Positions 1-11,031 of a stretch of DNA of 64,000 bases are shown in pieces. Origin of the DNA: Tanytarsus gracilentus (taxonomy: Eukaryota; Arthropoda; Insecta; Diptera; Chironomidae); contig JAXRKN010000044.1 of the NCBI GenBank assembly GCA_038502055.1, positions 1,832,001 through 1,896,000 of the forward strand. The letters run 5' to 3'. Position 1 is the first letter of the stretch. Each line of letters begins with the position of its first letter. The notes under the pieces are model-generated. The model saw only the letters and a program-made list of their open reading frames with translations, was not told the origin of the DNA and did no database searches. A program made the position numbers and the translations under genes.

Positions 1-218
1 AATTATCTTTTATGATTAATTGCTTTTCGATAGGACACACTGAATATACGCATTAAGTTATTTGATCGGTGAATTAATTGAGACATTCCGGATGGAATTT
101 TGCTAATGGTCAAATGGAGAGAAAAGAAAGTGCAAATAGTTTTTTATCGTTGATCAAAAAACTCAAATAACGGAGCAATAATTTAACGGTTTTATTTTAA
201 AAAATAATTTAAACTCAC

Positions 219-1507
219 CGTCCAGTTTTCGTGATAATCATTTCGGTTCCTAAGTCATGAAATTTATCCCACAATTCTTTTGTCTCCAAGTAGCACTGAA
301 TTGGCTGCAGATCATCGGAATTACAAAAACCGGTGATTTTCGGTTGACTCTGTGAATTTTTTTGCTTGTCATTATGTTCGTCAAATTTTTTATATGATTT
401 TTTTACCGGTTCAGGAGTGAGTCGCTCTTCGTCGGATGGACTAGGCGGAGTTGCACGAGAATTATTTGAGGTCGTTCTGGGTGTCCGTGATCGACTTTGA
501 GCTTCGGAATCACTACACTGCTCCACGTCCACATCCACATCGTCATCGCCTTCCGGAAAGCGATCAACTGACAGTGGACCTTGTGAGGAATAAAGTTGAA
601 TGAGATTAATTAGAATTTCAACTATTTGCTCTCTGCTCAAAAATCTCATTTCCATTGCCACATTTTACATGAGAGCGTGACGAAATAAGTTGACAAGTGC
701 ATTAACAAGAGTTGAATGATTTTTCTCTTTCTTCGCTTTGCACTTCACCATTGAGAATGTGTGTTGCATACCGTTTGTTGAGTGCAATGCATAAGAAATT
801 TAATTTAATTGAAAAAAAAAATCTAATTTTAATCGCAGATTGAGAAAATCCTAAGGCGATTGATTTTAATTTGTTGTTAACTGACTTGAGATTTAATTAA
901 TTAAAACTGTTGATTTAAAAATATTTAATTTAAAAGTTTTGATACAATTTTCATTGGCTACTTAATTGTCTATATTAAATCAATCAGTTAATTTGTTTAA
1001 AAAAATTAACAGCTTAAATGTGTCAAATTTTTAATTAATTTAATTTTTAAATTACATCAAAATAAAAAGTATTTAAATAATTAAATCAAACTTGAATTTT
1101 TACAAGAAAAATAAATTTACAAAAATTTTGAATAAAAAAATTGAGGTTCGAATCCTTAACAATTTAAATTTATACGACCAAGAAAAATTTGTTTTTAACT
1201 ATTAAAATTTAAAATCACCCTTTTCACATATTTTTTGAAATTCATCACAAAAATTTCCACATGACCAAAAAAAACCATTTGCGCATCCCATTTTACGATG
1301 TCATCGACACCACTTACTTATGCTTCGTTCGGAGGGCTCTCGACTCGAGCCACCACGGGCCATTATTGCGGCAATTGAAAAATCCGTTCCACCACCTTTA
1401 GAATTAGCGAGATTTGCGGCGGCACAATGATTTTGTGTGCCAATTATCATATTATTGTTGTTATTCAAATGCTTTTTGTGCACTTTCCGTCTGTGATCGA
1501 TTTTCAT
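219..1507 (-). CDS. mid/H15: Tbx20-type T-box transcription factor, gene A (5' part; exons 1-3)
   Basis: Three coding exons are visible: exon 1 at 1507-1318, exon 2 at 579-407, exon 3 at 349-219; the gene continues off the left edge, so most of the T-box is missing. Splice sites and phases match gene B exactly (exon 2 is 173 nt and exon 3 is 131 nt in both). Exon 1 carries the eh1-like motif FSIAAIM, which in Midline-type proteins recruits the co-repressor Groucho. Exon 2 has an acidic stretch (DDDVDVDVEQCSDSE) and an SRSRTPRT segment; exon 3 starts the T-box (LETKELWDKFHDLGTEMI). Intron 2 (406-350) is only 57 nt, a multiple of three and stop-free, so a naive reading fuses exons 2 and 3. The first ATG (1507) adds 19 residues, MKIDHRRKVHKKHLNNNNN; the second Met (1450) aligns with the gene B start and gives the same 133-nt exon length, so I prefer 1450. 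Which paralog is mid and which is H15 cannot be decided here. Confidence 0.93.
350..406 (-). other. 57-nt stop-free intron 2 of gene A
   Basis: On the minus strand the donor CCG|GTAAAA and acceptor TTCACAG|AGT sit exactly where gene B has its 222-nt intron 2 (12156-12377). The intron has 57 nt, no in-frame stop, and if retained would add 19 lysine-rich residues between the codons for EP and SQPK. Comparison with gene B favours splicing. Confidence 0.8.
1144..1156 (+). repeat. B-box-like motif copy 1
   Basis: Exact AGGTTCGAATCCT in an AT-rich setting inside intron 1 of gene A. No tRNA cloverleaf or A box around it. Confidence 0.9.
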
Positions 1508-1659
1508 TCGAAATGATTTTATAGAACTTTTTTGCTTTTGATTTTCAATTTTGGAAAATTTTTAAATCACTAGGAAAAAAATTATTTTCACTTCTTTTGC
1601 TGTTATCGCACTTTTGACATTTTAAAATATTTTTTTATTTTTCACAGAAAATTTTCTTC

Positions 1660-1725
1660 ACAATTTTTAAGTTTCCTTCTCGATGGACCACGAAATTTTC
1701 GCGAACTGAGCGGGTTTGAAAAGTG
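1660..1725 (-). promoter_or_regulatory. Candidate core promoter of gene A
   Basis: On the minus strand an exact arthropod initiator TCAGTT lies at 1709-1704, with A+1 at 1707, about 200-260 nt upstream of the candidate start codons. The surrounding sequence (TTCACT...CAAACC...GTTCGCG) aligns with gene B at about 10556-10590. A weak DPE-like AGAAGG falls at +28. No clear TATA box is seen. The start site itself is inferred. Confidence 0.45.
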
Positions 1726-1876
1726 AACAATGCGAGTAGCACAGAAATTGCGAGCCGAGCCTTTGGGCAATGAATTGAAAACTAAATGATCGAAGGCATT
1801 GAGAAGTTGCGAGAGAAAAAAAATATCACAATTATTTTTCTACAATTTTTTTCCCTCTGATTTTTATTTCTTTCCG

Positions 1877-2396
1877 AGAAGAATGAAAACAGAAACATTT
1901 CAACAAGAGCCAACCACAGGAAAAAAAGTCGACAAACACTCGCAAGTTGATACAATAGCAGTTGCACAGACACATCGACACCCGGACAGCGGAGTCATGT
2001 TGAAGTGTGTGTGTGAGAATTTGAAGAAATTCTCGATGCAATTTTTACAATTAATTCAACGAGTTTAAAATTAATTTTATAATCTCAATTTTTTTTAAAA
2101 AATCCGTTAAATTTTTCAAATTAAAATTATTTTTTAAAACTAATAAAAACGTTAAAAATTAAATTAACAAATAAAAAAGGCGGATTAATTTTTTCTCTCA
2201 CTCAATTCATCATGCACGGCACAGTTCAGACTTGTGTGTAAACACTCACGCACACAATCAAACGAGAAGTCAACAAAAAAGTCTCCACAAATCTCACAAA
2301 CACACTCAAACATAATTCGAATGCAAGCCAAAAAGCAGAGAGAAGCTAAAAGTGGGCGTGGCTGCCATTTTGTTGTGGAATTTTTCGCTGCTGGAA
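1877..2396 (+). repeat. Left arm of inverted duplicated upstream region
   Basis: About 520 bp that is nearly identical, as reverse complement, to 9995-10514. Reading base by base I see only roughly 10-15 differences, mostly in A/T runs; 1884-2080 is essentially identical. It starts about 370 bp upstream of the exon 1 ATG of gene A. Candidate factor sites shared by both arms are a KLF/Sp-type GTGGGCGTGG (2352-2361), a forkhead-type GTAAACAC (2238-2245) and a K50-homeodomain-type GGATTA (2182-2187). Open frames inside it are by-products of the repeat. Confidence 0.93.
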
Positions 2397-3736
2397 AAAT
2401 TTCTCTCTTCGAGTCTCGACTTGATGTGCGGCTGTTGACTGCTGGAAGTCTTGTTGACTTTGAAAATTATTGTGATGATTTTTAGTTACAATTTGCGACT
2501 TTTTTCGGAGAGATTTCAGAGGGAAGTTATCAGCTGATTTCGGATGTTATGAGGTGCTAATGGAAATTTTCTCTGCTCCGCAAATGATTGAGCGGAAAAC
2601 TTTTTTTGCAAACTTTCTAATAAATAAATTTATCTAATTTGCTTAAATAAATAACAAGAAAATTATTTTTAAATCCTTCAATTACACTCGTACCACCTCT
2701 CAAATTAGCATCCTCCCCTTCTCTCCTGTATTTAGCGCTTAAATCCTCATCCAGCCCTATTTATACAAAATCATAATTTTTATAATAGATCTGCGTCTCA
2801 AATTTGCATATAAATCGCATTTATTTTTTTCACCCTCAAATTCATTTTTTATGATGAGGAAAAAATTGGTGGATTAAGTGATTAAAAATTTGAGAGAGGA
2901 ATTTTCCAATTGAAACCGAGTGAGGGAGATTTTTTATGGCTGAAATTCGACGATGATTGGATAATTTGGTTAATTATTCAGAAAATGCAAAAATTGAGAT
3001 GTTAAGTTTTAAATTTGTAACGGAAAAAAGTGAACCTTAAATTGTGGTTTAAATATTTTGAAAATTAATTTAAAACTAAAATCAACAACTGCACCCTGAA
3101 AAAAATCATTAATCATTTCTAAAATTTGTTTTGATTTCTCAATTTCTTATCATCATCAAACTCATCAGAAAAAAACCCTGCACTTGCCTCAAAAATTAAA
3201 TTTTTCTCCAGCTCTTTTTATCTGATTTTCATTCACCATCACAAAAGAGCACATTAAGAAGTTAACCAAAGCGAGAAATTAATCTTCGACAACGAATGAG
3301 AATGAAAAAAAAATTGTTAAAAATTGCCTCTTTTTAGCTGTCAAAATATTTGTGGAGATTTTCTTCTTTTCACATTTGAATCAAAGCAGATCAAAAATTG
3401 AGCGTGAAAGGGAAGTGAAAGAAGAGCCAAAGAATGAATGCAAAAGTTTACACTTTGTCGAAAGATGACGATGACTAAAAGACCATTGCAGCAGGTATTT
3501 TTTTAAAAGCAAAGCCTCAAATTGGCCATACATAAAGAGGATCCCAAGACGAAGAAAAGAGCACATTTAGCAGTTTACGTTCGAAGAGCGTGTCCAAAGA
3601 CCATGAAAAATTTTATTGACATCAAAATAGAGTTGAAAACTCCGTCACGGCTTTCGAGAGATTTTTTGTTACTTAATTTAAGTTTTAAAAAAACAAAAAA
3701 AAAATGAATTTTAATGAAACAACTTTTAAGAATTTA

Positions 3737-3749
3737 AGGATTCGAACCT
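3737..3749 (-). repeat. B-box-like motif copy 2
   Basis: Exact AGGTTCGAATCCT on the minus strand in the head-to-head intergenic region. A one-mismatch relative (AGGATTCAAATCCT) lies at 4442-4455. Confidence 0.9.
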
Positions 3750-5867
3750 TCATTTAATATTTGAATTTTCTATTAATTTTATTTCTTACATTAAACTCAG
3801 TCAAAAATTTCAAACAAATATTATTCAAAGTACAAAAATTAACTGAAAAGAAGAAGAAAAATTTAAAGCAGCTGATGCGACATGAAAAAGTAGATCATTA
3901 AAAGTTTGTTTGTTTCTTCTTCTTCCCTCAAAACTATCGTCTTTTGAGTTTCAATAAGATCAGGAAGATCACACATAAATCTGACTGCTAAGACCCTTAA
4001 TTAAATGTTTAGACATGAAGCTGCTCTCTTTTCTTCTTGCTTCCTTGATTTTTCATGCCAGGTAGGCACAACAACAACAATATGAGTGAGGAATTACATC
4101 CTCTGACAACATCCCCGTATCCCATTCAATTTGGCAAATGCCTTTACCACATTTATTTGGAAGTCACAATGGATATAAAGTCGATTGCCGTTTAAAATCG
4201 CTTCCCGACACTCTGAAGGGAAAATCCTCACCGAAACAGAGGAACGATGAGATTTTAGAGCGCCCTCAGACCACCTTGGTAGAAGAAGAAGAAATGTTGC
4301 ATAAAAAACTTCTCGTTTGATTTATGAACAAAATTCTCGAAACGTGTTAAACTGTCGATTTGCCAGTAATCGCTCGAATGTGGTGAATGAGTCTAGAAAA
4401 AATGTGAATTGGCTTATTGAAAAAGGCACAAAAGGTCGCTAAAAGGATTCAAATCCTTTCCTTCCTTTTTTCTTATGGTGAGAATTTCCTTTAGCACCAC
4501 AATGACGTTGAGGAAGTGAAGAGAGAAAAATCGCGTGCCAAAATACGAATTTATTTTATGATTTTTTTATCTTTTTTCCACAGAATTATTTCATTACAGT
4601 TAAGCACTTTGGAACCTGATCAACAGCAATCACCAGCTTCCATCATATCTCACTATAATAATCTCTAATCGAATCAAGTCCATTGACATAAGAAATATTT
4701 CTCAATCATAGTCACACAGCTCTATTTCGAATGGTGTAAAGTTCCATTAAAAAGTTGTGAGAGTCATTGAACATGATTTGTTTCTTGTTCATATTTCTTT
4801 CAAGTCGAATGCATGCTGCAACGACCACCTACAAGTGGTGGAGCGACATGAGGTCCAATCACAAATGTCCAAAATAGCCATGAGAGCAGCGACACAACAA
4901 GACAAAGAGAAAAAGAGACAAGAGGAGGAAAAAGAATTGAAAGATTGCAGCGCAAGCAAGCATTTTTCATGTCTCACATTTCGGACTCGACTGAGTGCAT
5001 ACACACTCAGCTGGCAGTCACCAGAATGGATTTATGGTTTATGATTTTATTGAACCTTGTTGTCACACAACACATTTTCGGCATCGGAACAAAGTCAAGA
5101 AAATAGAGCCGAAAAAATATTTTCACCAAGTCTTCTTCACAGCGTGCCGGCAGTGAGTTAATGAACTTAGAAAATGACAATTTATTTGGAGGTCAATTGT
5201 CTGTTGTGTAATGTGATAAAAATTTCAAGGATGTTCACCTTTCGAGTTTTTAAGAAATTTTAAATTAAAAAATTGCGCAATTTCCAGTAAATCTCACACG
5301 ACCTCAGATGCTCATCAAGCGCCTCTTCAAACACGCTCTGAATATGAAATTTTAGATTTTTCTCTCACGTATCAAACTCAAGACAATCAAAATGAAATTA
5401 TGACGATGAGTTTTTGATTTCACGAGGAGGGAAAATTGAGATGTCGTTGATTGAGGTGTCGCCTTGAGAGCTCGAGATGTGAGAGTGTAAATGTGATTAC
5501 AAAAAGGTGGCATAATTACGGAAGACACGTCTTGATCTTTCCACCATGACACGTCATCAGAGAAAGGTATAATCAAGTGAGTCTCGAGTTTCCTCGACTC
5601 TCTCATGGTGGTCCATAACGTCCTTTCTCATGTCAAGGAAATTCTTCGTGTGTCACACACAAAAAAAATAAATAAGGGAAGGAAGAAAATTAGTTCTTAA
5701 GAAAATTAAGGGAAATGTTTTGCTTGTAATTTTATACTTTTAGATCTCACTTGTGGTTGACTCATTGGCACTTAAATTATAAGAGAAATGTGAAACAGAT
5801 GCTACGACTAAAGTGAGCTAGAATAAATTCATTAAAATCAATTGAATGAAAAATTTTAAGAAAATTG

Positions 5868-5879
5868 GGTTCGAATCCT
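5868..5879 (+). repeat. B-box-like motif copy 3
   Basis: Exact GGTTCGAATCCT, preceded by G instead of A; a T-run follows some 50 bp downstream. It lies near the centre of the head-to-head spacer. Confidence 0.9.
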
Positions 5880-8800
5880 GAAATTTAAATAAAAGTGTTA
5901 CTTGATTAATAATTTAATAATTTTTTGGATTTTTTTTATAAAATTCAAAGTTTAAAAATTTTAATCCAGACAAATCAGAAATTAAATTCAGCCAAAAAAA
6001 GCTTTCGAAAATCCTCTTTAATAAATTTTGATTAATTAACCCGCAATCGACCTGAAGATAAATTTGTTTTCATTAAAAAGTTAGCAAATAAACAACCCAG
6101 AAATGTATGCCAGAGGGTGGTCCACACACGAAAATTATAAAATAAATCCAAATGGATATTTCGCATGCAAATTCCTCCGCCTTTCCATATATGCGAAGTG
6201 AAATGAGAGAAAGATTTCGCAATGATACACACAGGAAAAAAATTGGAGCAAAATCGCACTCAATAAATCATTCAGCAATCTCGAGCCCGTTAATTTTTCG
6301 CTGTTTGTTTCCATAAAAAGTCGTGAAATAATTTTTTTTTCGCTCCACATTTACAAAAATTAAAATAAATTGAGAGAAAAGACTTTTTGGAAATAAATTA
6401 AATTTTCTAATTGGACCAAAATAAACAAAAAGCCATAAAATTATTATTTGCATGCCGCTCTGCGAGCACACAAGCTAAATTTATCATTTTCAATTTTCAA
6501 TTCATATGCAAATTAGTTCCGAATGCTGCCGATGAAATTGGTTGAAATTGAGAATTATGCGCGATATAAATCTCAAATGTGTCTCTCATAGGCTTATATG
6601 ATTTCATTTTATTTTAATAAATTTATTAAATGCACACACACACGTTGAGAATGGGAAGATGAGACAAACTGAATTGAGCAATTTATTATTTATTTATTTT
6701 TTTAATGTAAATAAAAATGAGATAAAAATTTTCTGAATAAATTAAAAATAATTTTCTACTTTTTCTTGCAAGGGGTGAAATATTTTTTGAACACTCGCTA
6801 AATCATCAAATCAGATTTTTTTACACTACTCATCGTTTATATCAATTTTAATTAAAAAAGATGTTTTATTTTCAAAAAAAACAGTTTCCATCCCTAGATT
6901 TTTCTATCTCATCTTCACGACACTCGATTTACCTCCAACATCACCACCAGCAGCCGTTCTAAGAAATCACCAAGCCGCTTCTTCAATCTTCACACTGTCC
7001 CCATGGGATGCGATCGTCAATAACCGATAATTAATGATGGCACTCCGAATGCGTGTAACTTATTTGTTAAAAATTGATTCTCTTTTCCTGGTACAGGTGT
7101 GAAAAATTCAATTTTAAATTCTCTCTTTTAAAAAAAAGTGCTGCATCACTCGAGACTGAATTGTGCCACTGGAGAAGTCTTGATGTCTGTTAAAGTCAGA
7201 TGGAAAAATGAATCATGATGATGTGGAGATTTTTGTGATGTTTTGATCTGTGAAAAAAATTATGTTTAAATTTTAAATAAAAATAATTATTAGAATTTAA
7301 TTTTAAAATTTTAAAAGAGCAACTGCAGTGTTCTCAAATCATAATTAATGACCACATTTTACAAAACTTCAACCCATCATTTACAATCACACAAACATTA
7401 AATAATTGTGATAATAAAAATAGTTGTGACAGTACAACACCTTTGTGTGTTACTCTGAGGGTTTGATGCTACAATAGAGAATGACCATCAGTCCATAACT
7501 CACCCGGTAATGTGTAGACATAGGCTTATACCAAAAATATTCTATTGTCGAATTTAATTTTTCCCTCAAAAATAGCTTGAAAGAATGGAAGTGAAGATGC
7601 GACCATAAATTTTATGGCTTCTTGTTTTTTTTTGCTAGATTTTTTTGAGGTTTTAAAGGAAGTTAAAATTCTTTGAACTCCGCATAGATTTCAATTTTTC
7701 ATAAATTCTCTTCTTCTTCTTTGCTCAGTTACAAACTGTTGATTTTTACATACAATGCAATCGAGACCTAAGCAGAGCCACCACATATTGTGTGTCTCAT
7801 TTTTTTGTGAATGGAGGCTTGTTTGAGGGCAAATATTTACACTTCTCGAAATGCTGTAAAATATCCGAGAGATAGAAAAATATTTTTATTTGTTTAGATG
7901 ACATCGCCATGCCTTCATTGTTGAACATTTTCTTTATTGTGGCTTTTTTCAAAAAAATTAAATTAAATTTTTCTCTTGTGACATTTTGCATGACATGTGA
8001 GAAACTCACATATGTTCACTACTGACTGAGGGATGAAGAAGAAGAATAATTAACAAGATCAACAAAATTGTCGCTAAATTCCATTTTTTTGTCATCGACA
8101 TCTCGCATGGGAGTGAACACACACACATTGTATAGATTTCTTGGGAAATTTTAACATTTGTCAAAAAGCCATGTCATTAATTACGTGCGAGAGATATGAT
8201 TTGATGATTGTTAATGACTATCGTGAAAAATCTGCTAATTACGTTGTGGATGGTTTAATGTTGTTAATGTGACAGGGTTTAGGATTTAAGTTTTATGAAC
8301 AAATCATTTGAAATATTATTAATTTAATTATTTACTAAATAAATTTTTCAAACACCGTAAAATATTTTTTTTTAAATTTCAAAACATTAAAAATTCGTGA
8401 GAAATCACGCGGAGTAAAATCTATCAAACTTGATATCTCTATTAACGACTTTTGTGTCTATTTTGATTTCACATCTCTGCTATAAAATTCAAACACCCCA
8501 AAATGATCGTCTTTAGAAAAGAAAAGAGATAAAAATTTGAAACAATTTTTCAAAACAGAAATTTTCAATAAAAAAAAGAATTTCTGATAAAATCATTTCG
8601 AGGAGAGAAAAATAATCCTCATAAATTAAATCGACATTAAAAGTTGAAAATTAAATTGCCATAAAAATTATCTTTCTCGATGGCCGTGACGAAGATGAAA
8701 ATTCTTTCTCTATTTTTAAATTGGCAAAATTTGCGATGGCATTTAGGCACGCTTTGAGTAGCTCATGGTGACACAAGAAGAAGAAGAAGAATGGTCTTAA

Positions 8801-9994
8801 GTTGATGACAAAAGTGACTTTGCAATTCCCATTAACAGCAGGAACAACAAATGGCAAAGGACGAAAAAGAAGAAGAAATATTTTGACTTTTTTGGCAACT
8901 TTTCTCTGTCAGGGACAATTTAACTCATCAGAAAGGATTAGAAAGGGTTAAAAATTCCCTCCAAGATTTATGTTCACTTCAACTTCAATCGCGTTCAACT
9001 TTCACGGAAAAAAGAGATCTCGCCATAAATCAATTTCAAGTGACGCCATTTTCAAGAATTTCTTTTTATTTCATTGCGATATAAATTTTCGAGAAAGAAG
9101 AAAATTGTTGAAGGGAGAAAAAAATTTATCGACATTCGCAGCGAGAGAAGAAAAATCAAAAGAGCATTTGATCTTTAAGTTGAATATGCGAGGAGTGGAA
9201 ATAAATTATAGAACATAAGTCAAACTGTGAGTCGAGATTTGAAGCGGTTTTAAATCTGAAATTTTAGTTTTTTGTTTATTTGTTTTATGATCATGCCAAA
9301 ATTAGGCTCAACTACCCTAAAAAAATTAAAATTAAATAAATTCCATTAATATCACAAAAACAATATTAAGATATCAAACTCTCAAAATCGTTCATATTTT
9401 TCATCTCCGCTTTAATTTTTCTCCTCATCACCCAATCCTCGACATCACTACAGATGTACATTTTTCAACTGATTAAGAGCCGAAATGAAAGACGAAGAAA
9501 AAATGTTAATGTGAAAATTTTTCTCAATTTATCACCCTTTTTCTTAATGGCATGCCATATATCTCTCTTCGCACATACAACAACAAAAAAATATTTTTTT
9601 TTCGTGATGATCGCAAATGCGGTTTCCTTTTTCCTCTCGCTTTAAAATTCATTGGCCATGGCCACAAGGAACATTTTTCCCCTCTCTAAATTTAAGACAT
9701 TTTTTGTAACATAAATAATTGATGACAATGCCTAAGAATAAACACACAGAGAATGTGCGTGGTTGTGTAATTGAAACCTCTGAAAGATGCGTGATGATGG
9801 TGTCATAGCACGCACATTAACATGCAGATGCAAGTCGTTAATTTTTCTTCTAATTAATTAGCTTCGACTTGCTCCACAACATTGAACTAACTCTGCCAAT
9901 GATGCTTCATGATGGTGGAATGAACTCGAGTGTCAAGGAAGAAATTTTTGAGTATCAAGAACTCTCCGAAAATTGAATTTCCATAGTTTTCCAA

Positions 9995-10514
9995 GCAAGA
10001 GGAAAATTCCACAACAAAATGGCAGCCACGCCCACTTTTGGCTTCTCTCTGCTTTTGGCTTGCATTCGAATGATATTTGAGTGTGTTTGTGAGATTTGTG
10101 GAGACTTTTTTGTTGACTTCTCGTTTGATTGTGTGCGTGAGTGTTTACACACAAGTCTGAACTGTGCCGTGCATGATGAATTGAGTGAGAGAAAAAAATT
10201 AATCCGCCTTTTTTATTTGTTAATTTAATTTTTAACGTTTTTGTTAGTTTTAAAAAATAATTTTAATTTGAAAAATTTAACGGATTTTTTAAAATATTTT
10301 TTTAGATTATAAAATTAATTTTAAACTCGTTGAATTAATTGTAAAAATTGCATCGAGAATTTCTTCAAATTCTCACACACACACTTCAACATGACTCCGC
10401 TGTCCGGGTGTCGATGTGTCTGTGCAACTGCTATTGTATCAACTTGCGAGTGTTTGTCGACTTTTTTTCCTGTGGTTGGCTCTTGTTGAAATGTTTCTGT
10501 TTTCTTTTCTTCAT
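9995..10514 (-). repeat. Right arm of inverted duplicated upstream region
   Basis: Reverse-complement partner of 1877-2396. It ends about 385 bp upstream of the gene B start codon, so each gene has one arm in the same relative orientation and at a similar distance. The KLF/Sp-type CCACGCCCAC is at 10026-10035, the forkhead-type GTGTTTAC at 10141-10148 and TAATCC at 10200-10205. Similarity fades quickly at both ends: beyond about 9995 and 10514 the sequences no longer align. Confidence 0.93.
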
Positions 10515-10549
10515 TTTTCACATTCAACATTTTTATTTTTTCGATCGGT

Positions 10550-10605
10550 TTAGTATTCACTCGTTCGTCCTACAAACCACCACGTTCGCGCTCGTTGTGT
10601 AAAAG
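10550..10605 (+). promoter_or_regulatory. Candidate core promoter of gene B
   Basis: The segment TTCACTCGTTCG...CAAACCACCACGTTCGCG aligns with the initiator region of gene A on the minus strand. Here the exact TCAGTT is replaced by CCACGTT, so the start site is less obvious; TCACTC at 10557-10562 is an alternative initiator. It lies about 300-350 nt upstream of the ATG. Confidence 0.35.
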
Positions 10606-10898
10606 AATTTTTTCTTCTTTTTAATTTTTTTGGACAAGGAAAAGAAGAAGTTGAGAAGATTTTTGAAAATTCGGATGAAAAATTTTCTAAGTGTGGTGAC
10701 GAAAATAAAATTAAAAGCAAAATAAATAGAAAAGAAAAATTAAATAAATTAAAAACGGTAAATGATTAAAAAAATGAGGAAAAAATAAATTCCAAGAGTT
10801 TTCTGATTTTTAAAAAGTGTAAAATATTCAAAAAGTGACAAACAATTTTAAGAAATAATTTTTAGTGAAAAAAATTCAACAAAATTGCTCGAATAAAA

Positions 10899-11031
10899 AT
10901 GATTACAACGCAAAATCGTTGTACCGCCGCAAATATTTCGACGGCAAATCTTAAAAACGGAACAGACTTCTCTATAGCCGCAATAATGGCTCGCGATGAG
11001 CTAAGTAGAGAATCTTCAGAATATAGCATAA
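10899..11031 (+). CDS. mid/H15: Gene B exon 1
   Basis: Encodes the N-terminus with the eh1-like motif (TDFSIAAIMAR). It ends ATA-A|GTAAGT, in phase 1; the same donor sequence is found in gene A at 1318. Confidence 0.9.

Larger units (their letters stand above)
1508..10898. other. Head-to-head intergenic region between the two T-box genes
   Basis: About 9.4 kb separate the start codons of genes A and B. Apart from the two repeat arms and the candidate core promoters I see no gene. The central 7.6 kb (2397-9994) is AT-rich, with short GAA/CTT and CA runs and three copies of the GGTTCGAATCCT motif or its close variant (3737, 4442, 5868). The layout fits a shared regulatory region for two divergently transcribed developmental genes. 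Confidence 0.7.

Noticed and set aside
215..661. Single 148-codon frame of gene A read as one exon
   Set aside because: Comparison with gene B shows that it spans the end of intron 1, exon 2, a 57-nt intron and exon 3.
1799..2068. Open frame with an identical 60-residue counterpart at 10321-10560 (minus)
   Set aside because: Both frames lie inside the inverted repeat; identity is equal on all frames and strands and includes non-coding flanks, so it reflects DNA duplication, not a protein.
8770..8880. GAAGAA runs as a functional repeat array
   Set aside because: Short imperfect microsatellites of this kind occur all over the window and look ordinary.
10348..10602. Open frame upstream of gene B (counterpart 1832-2041)
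   Set aside because: It begins at a TTG, lies in the inverted repeat and the two copies end differently; no sign of coding selection.
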